NCBI RefSeq assembly: GCF_002233675.1
Contig: NZ_NMUQ01000001.1
Coordinates: 2,336,687-2,400,686 of the forward strand
DNA: 64,000 bases
Reading direction: 5' to 3'
Source: Paenibacillus herberti
GTDB taxonomy: Bacteria > Bacillota > Bacilli > Paenibacillales > Paenibacillaceae
Shown here: in pieces, positions 43,874-52,908 of the stretch
How the letters are laid out: the number at the start of each line of letters is the position of its first letter
Numbering within the stretch: the first letter of the stretch is position 1
The notes under the pieces: generated by a model
What the model was told of the DNA's origin: nothing
What the model saw: only the letters and a program-made list of their open reading frames with translations
The model's database searches: none
Program-made: the position numbers and the translations under genes

Positions 43874-44695
43874 TTACGATTCATCCCTCATGAGGTCGGT
43901 TTCGACAACCGTTTCACCGCTTGCAGCGCTTGTATCATTAGCATCGATCGTAGCGCTTGAATCGTTGGCCTCTTGCAGTCGTTCCTTCATCCAAATAGCG
44001 GCCTCATGCAGCGAATCGAACGTTCCCGCATCCGTCCACCAGCCGGACAACACCTCATGGCGCAACATGCCGTTTCGAGCATAAACGTTATTTACATCGG
44101 TTATTTCCAGCTCGCCTCGGGCCGATGGCATGGTTGCCGCGACGATATCAAACACGCTGCCATCGTACAGATAAATTCCAGTCACACTGAATTTCGTTGT
44201 TGGGTTCACCGGTTTCTCCTTAATCATCTCGATCCCTCCGGCTTCGTTGAAAACAGGCACTCCATAGCGATGCGGGTCGGGCACTTGCTTGAGCAGCACC
44301 ATCGCCGTTCCTGCCTCTTGCTTCATGTAAGAGTCGATATAAGGTCTCAGCGAGTTCTCCACCAGATTGTCACCCAGCAGCATAAGAAACTTTTCCTCTC
44401 TAGCGATAAAAGGCTTCGCCAGATCCAGCGCCTGCGCGATGCCGCCAGCCTGCTCCTGAATCAGATAAGTGATGCGAGCTCCATGCTCCGCCCCGCTACC
44501 GAGGTAGTTAATGAACAGGTCGGCAGACTGCCGCCCCGTAACAAGCAAAATTTCATCCGCACCGGCCTCTGCAAGCGTCCGAACCGCGTAGTGGATCATC
44601 GGAAAGTTGTAAACCGGCAGCATATGTTTATTCATCAAGCTCGTCAGCGGGCGGAGCCGGGTGCCGGTGCCTCCCGCGAGCAAAATGGCTTTCAC
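43874..44695 (-). CDS. Sugar-1-phosphate nucleotidyltransferase (RmlA/SpsI-like)
   Basis: The 273-residue enzyme starts at GTG behind GAAGGAGTG. It opens with LLAGGTGTRLRPLT and contains MLPVYNFPMI, LLGDNLVENSL, GVPVFNEAG, EKPVNPTTKFSVTGIYLYD and GWWTDAGTFDSLHEA, as in glucose-1-phosphate thymidylyltransferases. B. subtilis SpsI of the spore coat polysaccharide operon is a close functional parallel. It should make dTDP- or UDP-hexose for the transferases around it. About 30 C-terminal residues rich in Asp, Ser and Ala are an extension. Confidence 0.88.
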   Translation of the reverse strand: MKAILLAGGTGTRLRPLTSLMNKHMLPVYNFPMIHYAVRTLAEAGADEILLVTGRQSADLFINYLGSGAEHGARITYLIQEQAGGIAQALDLAKPFIAREEKFLMLLGDNLVENSLRPYIDSYMKQEAGTAMVLLKQVPDPHRYGVPVFNEAGGIEMIKEKPVNPTTKFSVTGIYLYDGSVFDIVAATMPSARGELEITDVNNVYARNGMLRHEVLSGWWTDAGTFDSLHEAAIWMKERLQEANDSSATIDANDTSAASGETVVETDLMRDES

Positions 44696-44728
44696 TTCAG
44701 CTTCACTCCTTCAACTATTCGGGGCCAG

Positions 44729-45961
44729 CTACATCCTGGCCGCCGCCTCGCGATCGCGGCTGAGATCGGGATACCCTTGCCGGGGGCTTCTCACGGCACT
44801 GTAGATCGCCTGCGCGTAAACGGCCTGGTCGTTTGGTTCCCCTTTGCCGGAAGGCTTCATCATGACTGGCACAGCGACTCCCCCGCCAACAAGCAGTGAT
44901 GCAAGAGCATGGGGCGGCGAGGCTAGCGAACCATCTGCAAGCAGCTGCAATGCGGACTCATTTAGGGCAAAAGGAACCTGCTGGAACGAAACCGCCGTGC
45001 GCTTTTCTCCACCGAGTGACCAATGCAGAAAGGCGTTTAGCCGCGTGCTGTCGCTCCACTGCGAGAACGGCTTGCGACAGGCGCCGTTATCCTGCAGCGC
45101 CGCCGCTGCACGCCCCGGCAGGCAAGCGCTCAGTACTGAGCGCAGCATAGCTCCACCCGTGGGCTGGGCGGCCGACTCCGCATTGGCGAACAGCACCGCC
45201 GCCGGCCTGAGCCTAACCGTAGCGGCTGCTCCGATTGCTCGAGCCAAGGCCGCATCACCGCCGGCCAGACGGAGCTGAACTCGCTGTAGAGCGGTATTTC
45301 CGTAGAGCATATTGGCTTCTAGTGTATCGCCCGGCTCTTCCCTAGCAAGCTGAATCATTCGCAGCAAAACCTCGGATTCCGGCCCATCGTTTGCCTCAAT
45401 CATGCGCCATCCGTCTGCGTTCTCCACAGGGTTCATCAACGCTGCTTGGGCTCCGTACTCAACGAGCACCATGCTGCGACAGCCAATCCCTGCCAGCCAG
45501 TTTGCACCTTGCTCCAACGCAGCTCTGTTGGTACCAGTCAAAACAACCCCACAACCTGCCGGGAAAGCCCAACTGCCAAGCGGTGGCCAGCCCGGATTGA
45601 TCGCACTTCTTCGCTCAATTAGTCGACCTCTTCTCGCGAGCCCCGCCGGACTTCCTCCAAGTTCATGCCTTTGAGCTCGCCCTCCTGAGCCTTGCTTGGA
45701 AGTAGCTGCCCCAGTGGTATCCGGCTCAGGACGCTTGCCGAAGTCAGATGCAGCTCGCTTTGGCAGCGCAGCCCTGCGCCTTTTGTTTACTGAGCTTTTA
45801 GCCGATGCAGGATTCTCCTTGTCGATGCGTCTCCCTTTGACAGCCGGTGCAGGATGTTTGGCAAACGGAGCAGGTTGCTTCTTGATTGGCTCCGCCTTGC
45901 CGGGAATGAAGCGCTTTGCACCCGGCAGTGGAACCCGGCCGTTCCCCTGCGGCTTCAGCAT
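44729..45961 (-). CDS. Uncharacterised protein with basic N-terminal tail (protein C)
   Basis: I do not recognise a family. The 410-residue protein has about 115 residues of Lys/Arg/Pro/Ala-rich sequence, then an apparently globular part with CGVVLTGTNRAALEQGANWLAGIGCRSMVLVEY-like strands and helices (alternating hydrophobic pattern suggesting an alpha/beta fold) and a C-terminal segment PPHALASLLVGGGVAVPVMMK. It starts with an ATG overlapping the end of the upstream glycosyltransferase by 7 bases and is followed after 33 bases by the nucleotidyltransferase, so it belongs to the operon. A role in glycan assembly is likely from position alone. Confidence 0.7.
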   Translation of the reverse strand: MLKPQGNGRVPLPGAKRFIPGKAEPIKKQPAPFAKHPAPAVKGRRIDKENPASAKSSVNKRRRAALPKRAASDFGKRPEPDTTGAATSKQGSGGRAQRHELGGSPAGLARRGRLIERRSAINPGWPPLGSWAFPAGCGVVLTGTNRAALEQGANWLAGIGCRSMVLVEYGAQAALMNPVENADGWRMIEANDGPESEVLLRMIQLAREEPGDTLEANMLYGNTALQRVQLRLAGGDAALARAIGAAATVRLRPAAVLFANAESAAQPTGGAMLRSVLSACLPGRAAAALQDNGACRKPFSQWSDSTRLNAFLHWSLGGEKRTAVSFQQVPFALNESALQLLADGSLASPPHALASLLVGGGVAVPVMMKPSGKGEPNDQAVYAQAIYSAVRSPRQGYPDLSRDREAAARM

Positions 45962-47106
45962 GAGAATCCGCTCCTTTCTTCAAGTTCCGTAAGCAGCGGA
46001 GACGGCAGTGCTTTGACGGACAATACTTCGAACAACTGGTCCCGTTGCTCATCCGACAGCGCTTCGTCCGACCATATTTCCGGCTGCTCATCTGGTTGCT
46101 CATTTAGCAGTGCTTCGACGGATAATGCTTCGTTCGGCTCATTCCATTGCTCATCCGGCAGCGCTGACTCCTGCGGCGACAATTGCTGCTGTTCTTCTTC
46201 AGGCTCACCATTCGGCGATTCGAACAGCCGAGACAAGGGTTCGAGCCCGCTCACAAACAGCTGCCCCTCCCTTTTTAACTTCCAGATTGACTGACCTCTG
46301 TTCTCTGCCAGCCAACAAGCGGCTTCCAAATGATCACCGGTAATAAGCTTATGGAGTGGGTTCGTACGCTCACGTTCGAGCCGTCTGCGGTTGAGCTTCC
46401 CGACATTGACAGGGTAGGTCCGAGAGATGACCAGTCCGGCTAGAATCGCCTTGACTTGGGCTAGCGGTGGCACCGCCAACGACTCCAGACCAATCCGCTC
46501 AACAGCGTTACGTGACATTGCATGCGGGATGGCAGTTAGTGAGGCTCCTTTGAGATCCTCGCGTCCGGCCATCGCATTCAACGAATATTTAGCAAGCACG
46601 ACGGGATGCACCGTGTTACTGGATACCGCTCCGGAGTAGTTGTTCAGGGCAATATCCGTCGCTCCACTGGCGACTGCATGCACGAACGGAATCAACTTTG
46701 ATGTCGGGACGATGATGTCTCCGTCCAGGAATAGCAGCACCTTGCCTTTAGCAGCGCGTGCACCTACACTGCGCCCGACGTCATGGCCCAGCGCACGAGG
46801 AACGAGGATTACTCGAGCTCCCATACGAGCCGCAATCTCGGCCGATCCGTCCGTGGAGCCATTAGCCACGACGATCAGCTCTGTATGCGGATGGACCTTC
46901 CTGGCTTGCCTAAGCACAGCAGCAATCGTTTTCCTCTCGTTCATGACCGGGATGATGACCGACACTACGGGCAGGGGATTCGGCTTGCTTGGAGCAGATC
47001 TTGGTCCATAGCCGGCAGTACCAGAGGGATGTTTCCTCGTTCTCTTCCTCCGGGCTTTTTTCCCGGACGGTTTCCTGCCCTTGGGGCGTGGCCGTGACTC
47101 TCTCAT
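45955..47106 (-). CDS. GT2 glycosyltransferase with basic N-tail and acidic C-tail
   Basis: The 383-residue protein is first in the operon, with AGAGGTGAG before the ATG. Residues 1-45 are very basic (RKPSGKKARRKRTRKH). Residues about 47-270 are a GT-A glycosyltransferase (VSVIIPVMNERKTIAAVL, VVANGSTDGSAEIA, LLFLDGDIIV), similar to glucosyl-3-phosphoglycerate synthase or dolichyl-phosphate-type transferases. The last 80 residues are acidic, with imperfect repeats such as EALSDEQ and NEALSVEALL. The oppositely charged ends could pair with the cationic tails of other cluster proteins. The substrate is unknown. Confidence 0.83.
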   Translation of the reverse strand: MRESRPRPKGRKPSGKKARRKRTRKHPSGTAGYGPRSAPSKPNPLPVVSVIIPVMNERKTIAAVLRQARKVHPHTELIVVANGSTDGSAEIAARMGARVILVPRALGHDVGRSVGARAAKGKVLLFLDGDIIVPTSKLIPFVHAVASGATDIALNNYSGAVSSNTVHPVVLAKYSLNAMAGREDLKGASLTAIPHAMSRNAVERIGLESLAVPPLAQVKAILAGLVISRTYPVNVGKLNRRRLERERTNPLHKLITGDHLEAACWLAENRGQSIWKLKREGQLFVSGLEPLSRLFESPNGEPEEEQQQLSPQESALPDEQWNEPNEALSVEALLNEQPDEQPEIWSDEALSDEQRDQLFEVLSVKALPSPLLTELEERSGFSC

Positions 47107-47350
47107 CGTCTCACCTCTCTTCTAGCCAGCTTATGAGGGCAGAAAGCAGGTGGAAACGGCATTTGTACAGGTTGGACTGATGCCCACCATAAAGGGCTGG
47201 CCTTCTATAACCGATGTATTCGTGGATTCAATAGCGACGTTTTTAGATTGCATGCGCTTGAGTTTCCGGGGAGGTATTTATCGCAGAGAATGGGGATTGA
47301 AAAGTTGAACTAAATATGACCCCGTTGGGTGTGGGAGCTGCGCCGATCCT

Positions 47351-48494
47351 TCAAGTAACTTTTGTTACTTGAGCGGCGCGTCGTTGCTCACTTAGAACGA
47401 AACCAAGTAGCTTTTGTTACTTGGTTCGGGCTACGGGCCTACGTGGTGGGCCATCAAGTAACTTTTGTTACTTGGTTCGGGCTACGGGCATACGAGGTGG
47501 GCCATCAAGTAGCTTTTGTTACTTGGTTCAGGCTGAGGGCATACGAGGTGGGCCATCAAGTAGCTTTTGTTACTTGCTTCGAGCTGCGAGCCTGCGTGGT
47601 GCGACACCAAGTAGCTTTTGTTACTTGATTCGGGCTGAGGGCATACGTGGTGCGACACCAAGTAGCTTTTGTTACTTGGTTCGGGCTACGGGCCTACGTG
47701 GTGGGTCATCAAGTAACTTTTGTTACTTGGTTCGAGCTGCGAGCCTACGTGGTGCGACACCAAGTAGCTTTTGTTACTTGATTCGAGCTGCGAGCCTACG
47801 TGGTGCGACACCAAGTAGCTTTTGTTACTTGATTCGAGCTGCGAGCCTACGTGGTGCGACACCAAGTAGCTTTTGTTACTTGATTCGAGCTGCGAGCCTA
47901 CGTGGTGCGAAACCAAGTAGCTTTTGTTACTTGGTTCGAGCTGCAAGCCTACGTGGTGCGACACCAAGTAGCTTTTGTTACTTGGTTCGGGCTGCGAGCC
48001 TACGTGGTGCGACACCAAGTAGCTTTTGTTACTTGGTTCGGGCTACGGGCATACGAGGTGGGCCATCAAGTAGCTTTTGTTACTTGGTTCGGGCTGCGAG
48101 CCTACGTGGTGCGACACCAAGTAGCTTTTGTTACTTGGTTCGGGCTACGGGCCTACGTGGTGCGACACCAAGTAGCTTTTGTTACTTGATTCGAGCTGCG
48201 AGCCTACGTGGTGCGACACCAAGTAGCTTTTGTTACTTGGTTCGGGCTACGGGCCTACGTGGTGGGCCATCAAGTAACTTTTGTTACTTGATTCGAGCTG
48301 CGAGCCTACGTGGTGCGACACCAAGTAGCTTTTGTTACTTGATTCGAGCTGCGAGCCTACGGGGTGCGACACCAAGTAGCTTTTGTTACTTGGTTCGGGC
48401 TACGGGCCTACGAGGTGCGACACCAAGTAGCTTTTGTTACTTGGTTCGGGCTGCGGGCCTGCGAGGTGGGCCATCAAGTAGCTTTTGTTACTTG
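47351..48494 (+). repeat. Tandem array of 23 palindromic 51-bp units
   Basis: The 20-bp element CAAGTAGCTTTTGTTACTTG (or its AAC variant) occurs at 47351, then at 47404 and every 51 bp to 48475, 23 copies in all. Each element is an 8-bp inverted repeat around TTTT. The 31-bp spacer is also repeated, in two main types (ending GTGCGACAC or GTGGGCCAT). Since 51 is a multiple of 3, long frames without stops arise on both strands, including a 374-codon frame of 17-residue repeats at 47421, but none has an RBS or a normal start. I read it as a non-coding minisatellite. The flanks 47107-47350 and 48495-48609 contain no gene I can support; the cluster promoter should lie in 47107-47350. Confidence 0.9.
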
Positions 48495-48609
48495 GTTTGG
48501 GCTGTGGGCACATGCACAATCGTAACAATAGCGTCATTTAAATAGAAAAAAGGGTGCTGTTAGCTTCAGCGCACATTGACTAAAACAGGTTGAACGAACC
48601 CGCAGCACA

Positions 48610-48666
48610 CCAAAAGCCCGCAGGCTGATGAGAGCATGATGCTCTCATCAGCCTGCGGGCTTTTGG
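48610..48666 (-). terminator. Perfect 28-bp hairpin, terminator of the gene at 48722
   Basis: Arms 48610-48637 and 48639-48666 are exactly complementary around one central base, with AAAA and TTTT inside the outer ends, so it can stop transcription from either side. It lies 56 bases after the stop at 48722. Confidence 0.75.
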
Positions 48667-48721
48667 GATCAAGATGATGTGTCACTGAGCTAAGATTGGA
48701 AAGTAGGAGTCCGCTGTATCG

Positions 48722-49624
48722 TTACAATACTGGTTTGCCTGCGGCAATCCAGTCCAGGCGCCCCTTCGTATTGCCCTCTTCCTGAGTGCGGATCAGCGTA
48801 ACGACCGCTTCAGCGCCAAGCTTGGCGCGCACGACAGCGTGGCAGAACGGTACATCAAGCGAACAGGCCAGTGAATATCCGGCATCTTGAAAAGGGGTTT
48901 GTAGACGGATAATAATATCCACCCGATTACGGTCACGGAAGTCAAAGGGGATCGTCCCGTGTTGCAGCTCGCGGACATCCATAGGTTGTTTCTCTTGTGT
49001 CAAAGAAGATCGACCATTGAAAACTTCGTTCTTCAATTGGGGAATTTCTGGAATGGTCCTGCTTTCTGGAGCCATGTATTTGGGCTGGAGGTTCTCTTTA
49101 ACGCTACTCGGAATGGACACCGTTCCCCGGAAACGGCCGCTCTCGCCATTCCCCCCCCCATCTGACCACTCCTCCGCCAACTGATCGCGGGGCAGCAATC
49201 GAGTCGTTGGTGACGTTTTTATTTGCAGGGATGGACTGAAATGAAACTCCTTTAGATCCGGGCGTTCCGTAGCGTCTGTTGTTGCATGGAAGTCCATTTT
49301 TGACAAAATATTATCTTCCTCTTCAGCTCTTTGCGCCTCCAGCGGCGCCTCAGCCACAGCAGCAAAGCCATGCAGCTTGACCTTACGGATCGCCCCGGAC
49401 TTGCGGGAAGTTACCGGCACCTCGGGCTGCTCGGGTTCGTCAGCACCGTTCAACCAATCCAACTCGGAATACATTGGGTTATCCACCTGGAACATCGGTC
49501 GCGATTGCTTTTTTTCATGGATTCTGCCGCTGGAATCGTTCTTTCCTTTAGGTGCGTACGGAGCCCCACTTGGGACAAAAGGCTTGCTGATCTTGGCCGC
49601 TCTTCCGTTCGTTTTCATGTCCAT
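48722..49624 (-). CDS. Uncharacterised protein, possibly a spore-layer protein
   Basis: I do not recognise a family. The 300-residue protein has a basic, Pro/Ser-rich N-terminal half without signal peptide, apparently disordered, and a C-terminal globular part of about 95 residues (VDIIIRLQTPFQDAGYSLACSL, AVVTLIRTQEEGNTKGRLDWIAAGKPVL). The RBS AAGGAG precedes the ATG. A CATAGGATA at 49649-49657, 25 bases upstream, fits the sigma-K -10 consensus. It lies just upstream of the repeat array and the glycosyltransferase operon, on the same strand. A late sporulation role is inferred, not shown. Confidence 0.65.
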   Translation of the reverse strand: MDMKTNGRAAKISKPFVPSGAPYAPKGKNDSSGRIHEKKQSRPMFQVDNPMYSELDWLNGADEPEQPEVPVTSRKSGAIRKVKLHGFAAVAEAPLEAQRAEEEDNILSKMDFHATTDATERPDLKEFHFSPSLQIKTSPTTRLLPRDQLAEEWSDGGGNGESGRFRGTVSIPSSVKENLQPKYMAPESRTIPEIPQLKNEVFNGRSSLTQEKQPMDVRELQHGTIPFDFRDRNRVDIIIRLQTPFQDAGYSLACSLDVPFCHAVVRAKLGAEAVVTLIRTQEEGNTKGRLDWIAAGKPVL

Positions 49625-49648
49625 GCTCCTTCATAGGCGCTATTATCT

Positions 49649-49657
49649 TATCCTATG
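49649..49657 (-). promoter_or_regulatory. Sigma-K-like -10 element
   Basis: CATAGGATA on the minus strand matches CATANNNTA, the -10 box of the late mother-cell sigma factor. No clear -35 (AC) is placed 16-17 bases further up. Confidence 0.35.
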
Positions 49658-49829
49658 CGATAGCTCCTCTTCGAGATACCAGCCCTTGAAAACGAAGCTC
49701 TCCGTTGAGCCGGATTAATCCGTCTGTCGCGCCAAGTTCCCGCTAACTTCCCCACTGCAACTAAGGAAAAACAAGACCTCTAGCGGATGCCCCAAGCGTA
49801 GCAAGCCTCCTCGACCGGCAAAGCCGATT

Positions 49830-50756
49830 TTAATCTGTGCCGTCTGCCCTAATTCCGGCCAGCTCGGCCTCAGAAGCATTCCGTTCACTCGATTCACTCG
49901 GCCCCTCCATTCTCCAAGCGGCGTGCCAGAGAGATCCAGTACCGCCGCCAAGCGGTCCAGCAGCACGAATAGCCGCCAGCGTAAACGACTTAGCCTGACG
50001 CACCGCTTCCTTCATATCTAGCCCACGTGCAAGTAAAGCAGCCAACGCCGAGGCCGTTGTACAGCCGGTTCCATGTGTATGGCGAGTAGGCATGCGTGGT
50101 GCGATATACCGCTCTGGACTTCCAGGCGCATCTGCGGATAGCAAAATATCGACCGCTTCGCTGCTGCCCGAGAGGTGGCCTCCTTTCAGCAGTACATGTC
50201 GGCTTCCGAGTTTCAACAGCTCGCGCGCGGCAGCTTCCATCTGGTCGACCGTAGCGAGCTCACTTTCGTCCCAACCGAGCAGTGCACATGCCTCCGGCAA
50301 ATTAGGCGTGATCACCTCCGCAAGCGGGAACAACTGGCCTCTCATCGACTCCACCGCTTGTGCCTCCAACAAACGAGAGCCGTGCTTAGAGATCATAACA
50401 GGGTCGACAACGAGGCTACGGATGCGAGAGTACTCCAGCTTAACGCATATCGCCTCAATCAGATCTGATGAGAACAGCATGCCGGTTTTGATCGCATCAG
50501 CTCCGATGTCGTCAAGCACGGAATCCAGTTGTTGCGCCACCGCTTCCGCCGATAGGGGATGTACACCTTGAACGCCGAGTGAGTTTTGCGCGGTGATCGC
50601 GGTCACCACGCTCATGCCGAAAACTCCGAGCTCCTGGAACGTCTTCAAATCCGCCTGGATTCCAGCGCCGCCGCCCGAGTCCGAGCCTGCTATAGTAAGT
50701 ACACGCTTAACGGGTTCATACCCGCCGGTTACCGCAGGCGCTATCCATCCACTCAT
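49830..50756 (-). CDS. thiD: Hydroxymethylpyrimidine/phosphomethylpyrimidine kinase
   Basis: ThiD phosphorylates HMP and HMP-P to HMP-PP, the pyrimidine half of thiamine. The 308-residue protein has the ribokinase-like landmarks [38 protein letters not shown] and the anion-hole/catalytic [17 protein letters not shown] near residue 220. A non-conserved tail of about 35 residues follows the normal end. GGGAGGAAG precedes the ATG, whose A overlaps the thiO stop. It is the last gene of the thiamine operon. Confidence 0.95.
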   Translation of the reverse strand: MSGWIAPAVTGGYEPVKRVLTIAGSDSGGGAGIQADLKTFQELGVFGMSVVTAITAQNSLGVQGVHPLSAEAVAQQLDSVLDDIGADAIKTGMLFSSDLIEAICVKLEYSRIRSLVVDPVMISKHGSRLLEAQAVESMRGQLFPLAEVITPNLPEACALLGWDESELATVDQMEAAARELLKLGSRHVLLKGGHLSGSSEAVDILLSADAPGSPERYIAPRMPTRHTHGTGCTTASALAALLARGLDMKEAVRQAKSFTLAAIRAAGPLGGGTGSLWHAAWRMEGPSESSERNASEAELAGIRADGTD

Positions 50757-52054
50757 TAAAGCTTCCTCCCTTGGCTAACGTCTCCGCCAAATGCCAATGA
50801 ATCCATGACCACCGTGCTGACTGTTCCAGCTGCACTTGCAGCTACTGTACTTGCTTCGCTTACTGCGACGCCTATCGCTCCTACACCAGCCAAACTAGAG
50901 CTCACCGAAGTCCCCCTCGAGGAGCTTCCTCGGAAGCGCTCCGGATGGAAGGCACCTAACAGCGGGAGCGGTCGATCCTCCAGGAGCGATAGCACTGCCG
51001 CGGCAGTTGCTGGAGCGAGCAATATACCGTTGCGGTAATGGCCAGCTGCGAAAATGACTTGAGGATACTCCTCAAGCCGGCCAATGAGCGGCCTGCCGTC
51101 GCGGGTCGCGGGCCGCAAGCCCGCCCAGCGCAGCTTGGGCATCACTCCACCCAGCAGCGGGAAGGTGCGTGCACTCCAGCGTTCCAGTCGGCCGATGCCC
51201 TTTTCGGTGACGTCCGTGCAAAATCCGGCAACATCTTCCGATGCGCCGCAGACGAGCCTCCTGCCTGATTTCGCCACCCAGTACGCCTGGCTGGAAAACA
51301 CCATATGGCGCACCATGCCATCAGGCACTTCGTAAGAGCAAATCTGCCCACGAATGGGATGGATCGTCTCCGGCATACCGAACATCCGCTCGAACTCGCC
51401 GGTCCATGCACCGGCGCAAATCACGAGCCGATCCGCCTCGTAGCTGTCCCCGCTCTCGGTTGACAACCGGACGGGGCTGCGCCATCCTTCCGGCGGATGC
51501 AACTCAAGCGCGGCCAGGCCGCCTGCACCGCCAGCCATCCGCACGCCATGCTGCCGACAGGCCTGCTCAAGTGCAGCCGCCAACTGCGGCGCATCCACAT
51601 GGGCTTCCGTCGGCGTATAAATGCCGCCTACCGCTCCCGCGGCAAGAAGCGGCTCCAGCCGAGCCACATTTGCCTCATCAAGCAGTTCACCGCCGCTGCC
51701 AGCTGCCTGCTGCCAGCGCAGACGGGACTGCATCGGCAGCAGGTCAGCCTCATGAAAAGCCACGCCGATGCTGCCGGTGCGGCGCAGGCCGACGTTTATG
51801 CCGCTACGTTCCTCCACCAGGCGCACCCAGTCGGGATAGCGGCGCAAGCTGTCTAAGCAAAATTCAAAAAAAACATCCGGCTGTTCCGGGTTTTCGGAAT
51901 ACGGAGCGAGCATTCCAGCGGCAGCGCCAGAGGCTTGACCGCCGAAGCTGCCTCTTTCAACAATCGTTACCTCCCGTTCTCCTGAGCGGGCCGCTTCAAG
52001 GGCGCACGACAACCCGATGATGCCGCCGCCGAGTATTAACACCCTTTCTTTCAT
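50756..52054 (-). CDS. thiO: Glycine oxidase
   Basis: ThiO oxidises glycine to iminoglycine (dehydroglycine) for thiazole synthesis in aerobic Bacillota. The 432-residue FAD protein has the dinucleotide loop [21 protein letters not shown], then [13 protein letters not shown] and the C-terminal FAD motif [17 protein letters not shown]. The usual chain ends near residue 375; an Ala/Ser/Val-rich low-complexity tail of about 55 residues follows. The start at 52054 overlaps the thiG stop (ATGA) with GGAGG upstream. Confidence 0.93.
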   Translation of the reverse strand: MKERVLILGGGIIGLSCALEAARSGEREVTIVERGSFGGQASGAAAGMLAPYSENPEQPDVFFEFCLDSLRRYPDWVRLVEERSGINVGLRRTGSIGVAFHEADLLPMQSRLRWQQAAGSGGELLDEANVARLEPLLAAGAVGGIYTPTEAHVDAPQLAAALEQACRQHGVRMAGGAGGLAALELHPPEGWRSPVRLSTESGDSYEADRLVICAGAWTGEFERMFGMPETIHPIRGQICSYEVPDGMVRHMVFSSQAYWVAKSGRRLVCGASEDVAGFCTDVTEKGIGRLERWSARTFPLLGGVMPKLRWAGLRPATRDGRPLIGRLEEYPQVIFAAGHYRNGILLAPATAAAVLSLLEDRPLPLLGAFHPERFRGSSSRGTSVSSSLAGVGAIGVAVSEASTVAASAAGTVSTVVMDSLAFGGDVSQGRKL

Positions 52055-52905
52055 CCCTGCGCCGCCTCCATCCACGCTGCATCCGCAGCAAAAGAACTCA
52101 GCTTGCCAGCCTCCATACTGCTCGCAGAGGCATACGGCAGCTCGGGAATCCGTCCCGCAAGCCGGGCCAGACGCCCCGCGCGGATGGCAAGACTCATCGC
52201 TTCCGCCATCGCAACGGGATCACCGGCTTTGGCCACCGGCGTATTGGCAAGCACAGCTGCAGCTCCCAGCTCCATTGCTTGCACCGCATCCTTTGCCGAG
52301 CCGAGTCCTGCGTCGACGATGACCGGTACTGGTGACTGTTCAGCGATAAGGCCTAGGTTGTACGGATTCAAAATACCGAGCCCTGTACCGATCGGCGCGC
52401 CGCCAGGCATGACGGCCGAGGCTCCAGCCTCGGCCAGATAACGACACAGAATCGGATCATCGGAGGTGTAAGGCAACACGGTGAAACCTTCTTTTACGAG
52501 CCGCTCCGTCGCCTTCAGCGTCTCAACGGGATCAGGCAACAGCGTGCGGGCATCTGCACTAATCTCGACCTTGATCCAGTCGCCCAGCCCGGCAGCTCGG
52601 GCGAGTCTGGCGATGCGCACCGCTTCGTCGGCGTTGTTCGCACCCGAGGTGTTGGGCAGATAGGTGAGCGTGCCTTCCGGCAGATGTTGCAAGATGGAAT
52701 CATCCGCTACCTCATCGAGATTGACTCGGCGCACGGCGAAGGTGATCACTTCAGCTCCGCTTGCCTGTAACGCCTGTAGCATAACGGCCGGACTTGGGAA
52801 ACGTCCCGTTCCGAGGAAAAAGCGGGAAGTCAGTATTTTGCCTCCAATTGTCCAGCTGTCCGGCGTGCTTTTCTGCCCTGCTTCCCCATGCATGCCTAAT
52901 CTCAT
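52051..52905 (-). CDS. thiG: Thiazole synthase
   Basis: ThiG builds the thiazole phosphate from deoxyxylulose phosphate, iminoglycine and ThiS thiocarboxylate. The 284-residue TIM barrel contains GTGRFPSPAVMLQALQASGAEVITFAVRR-type N-terminal strands (Schiff-base lysine in IKVEI), VMPGGAPIGTGLGI and VPVIVDAGLG, and ANTPVAKAGDPVAMA. Its start lies 4 bases after the thiE-thiS fusion stop, and it overlaps thiO by ATGA. Confidence 0.95.
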   Translation of the reverse strand: MRLGMHGEAGQKSTPDSWTIGGKILTSRFFLGTGRFPSPAVMLQALQASGAEVITFAVRRVNLDEVADDSILQHLPEGTLTYLPNTSGANNADEAVRIARLARAAGLGDWIKVEISADARTLLPDPVETLKATERLVKEGFTVLPYTSDDPILCRYLAEAGASAVMPGGAPIGTGLGILNPYNLGLIAEQSPVPVIVDAGLGSAKDAVQAMELGAAAVLANTPVAKAGDPVAMAEAMSLAIRAGRLARLAGRIPELPYASASSMEAGKLSSFAADAAWMEAAQG

Positions 52906-52908
52906 CCC

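Noticed and set aside
47351-48494. CRISPR array
   Set aside because: The sequences between the palindromes are themselves repeats of one another, not unique spacers, and no cas genes are present.
47421-48545. 374-codon plus-strand frame of 17-residue repeats, and similar frames on the minus strand
   Set aside because: The 51-bp unit is a multiple of three, so several frames stay open by arithmetic. There is no RBS or proper start codon, and the underlying structure is a palindromic DNA repeat.
49715-49966. 83-codon minus frame overlapping the end of thiD
   Set aside because: It overlaps thiD in another frame, has no RBS and no recognisable motif; thiD itself is complete.
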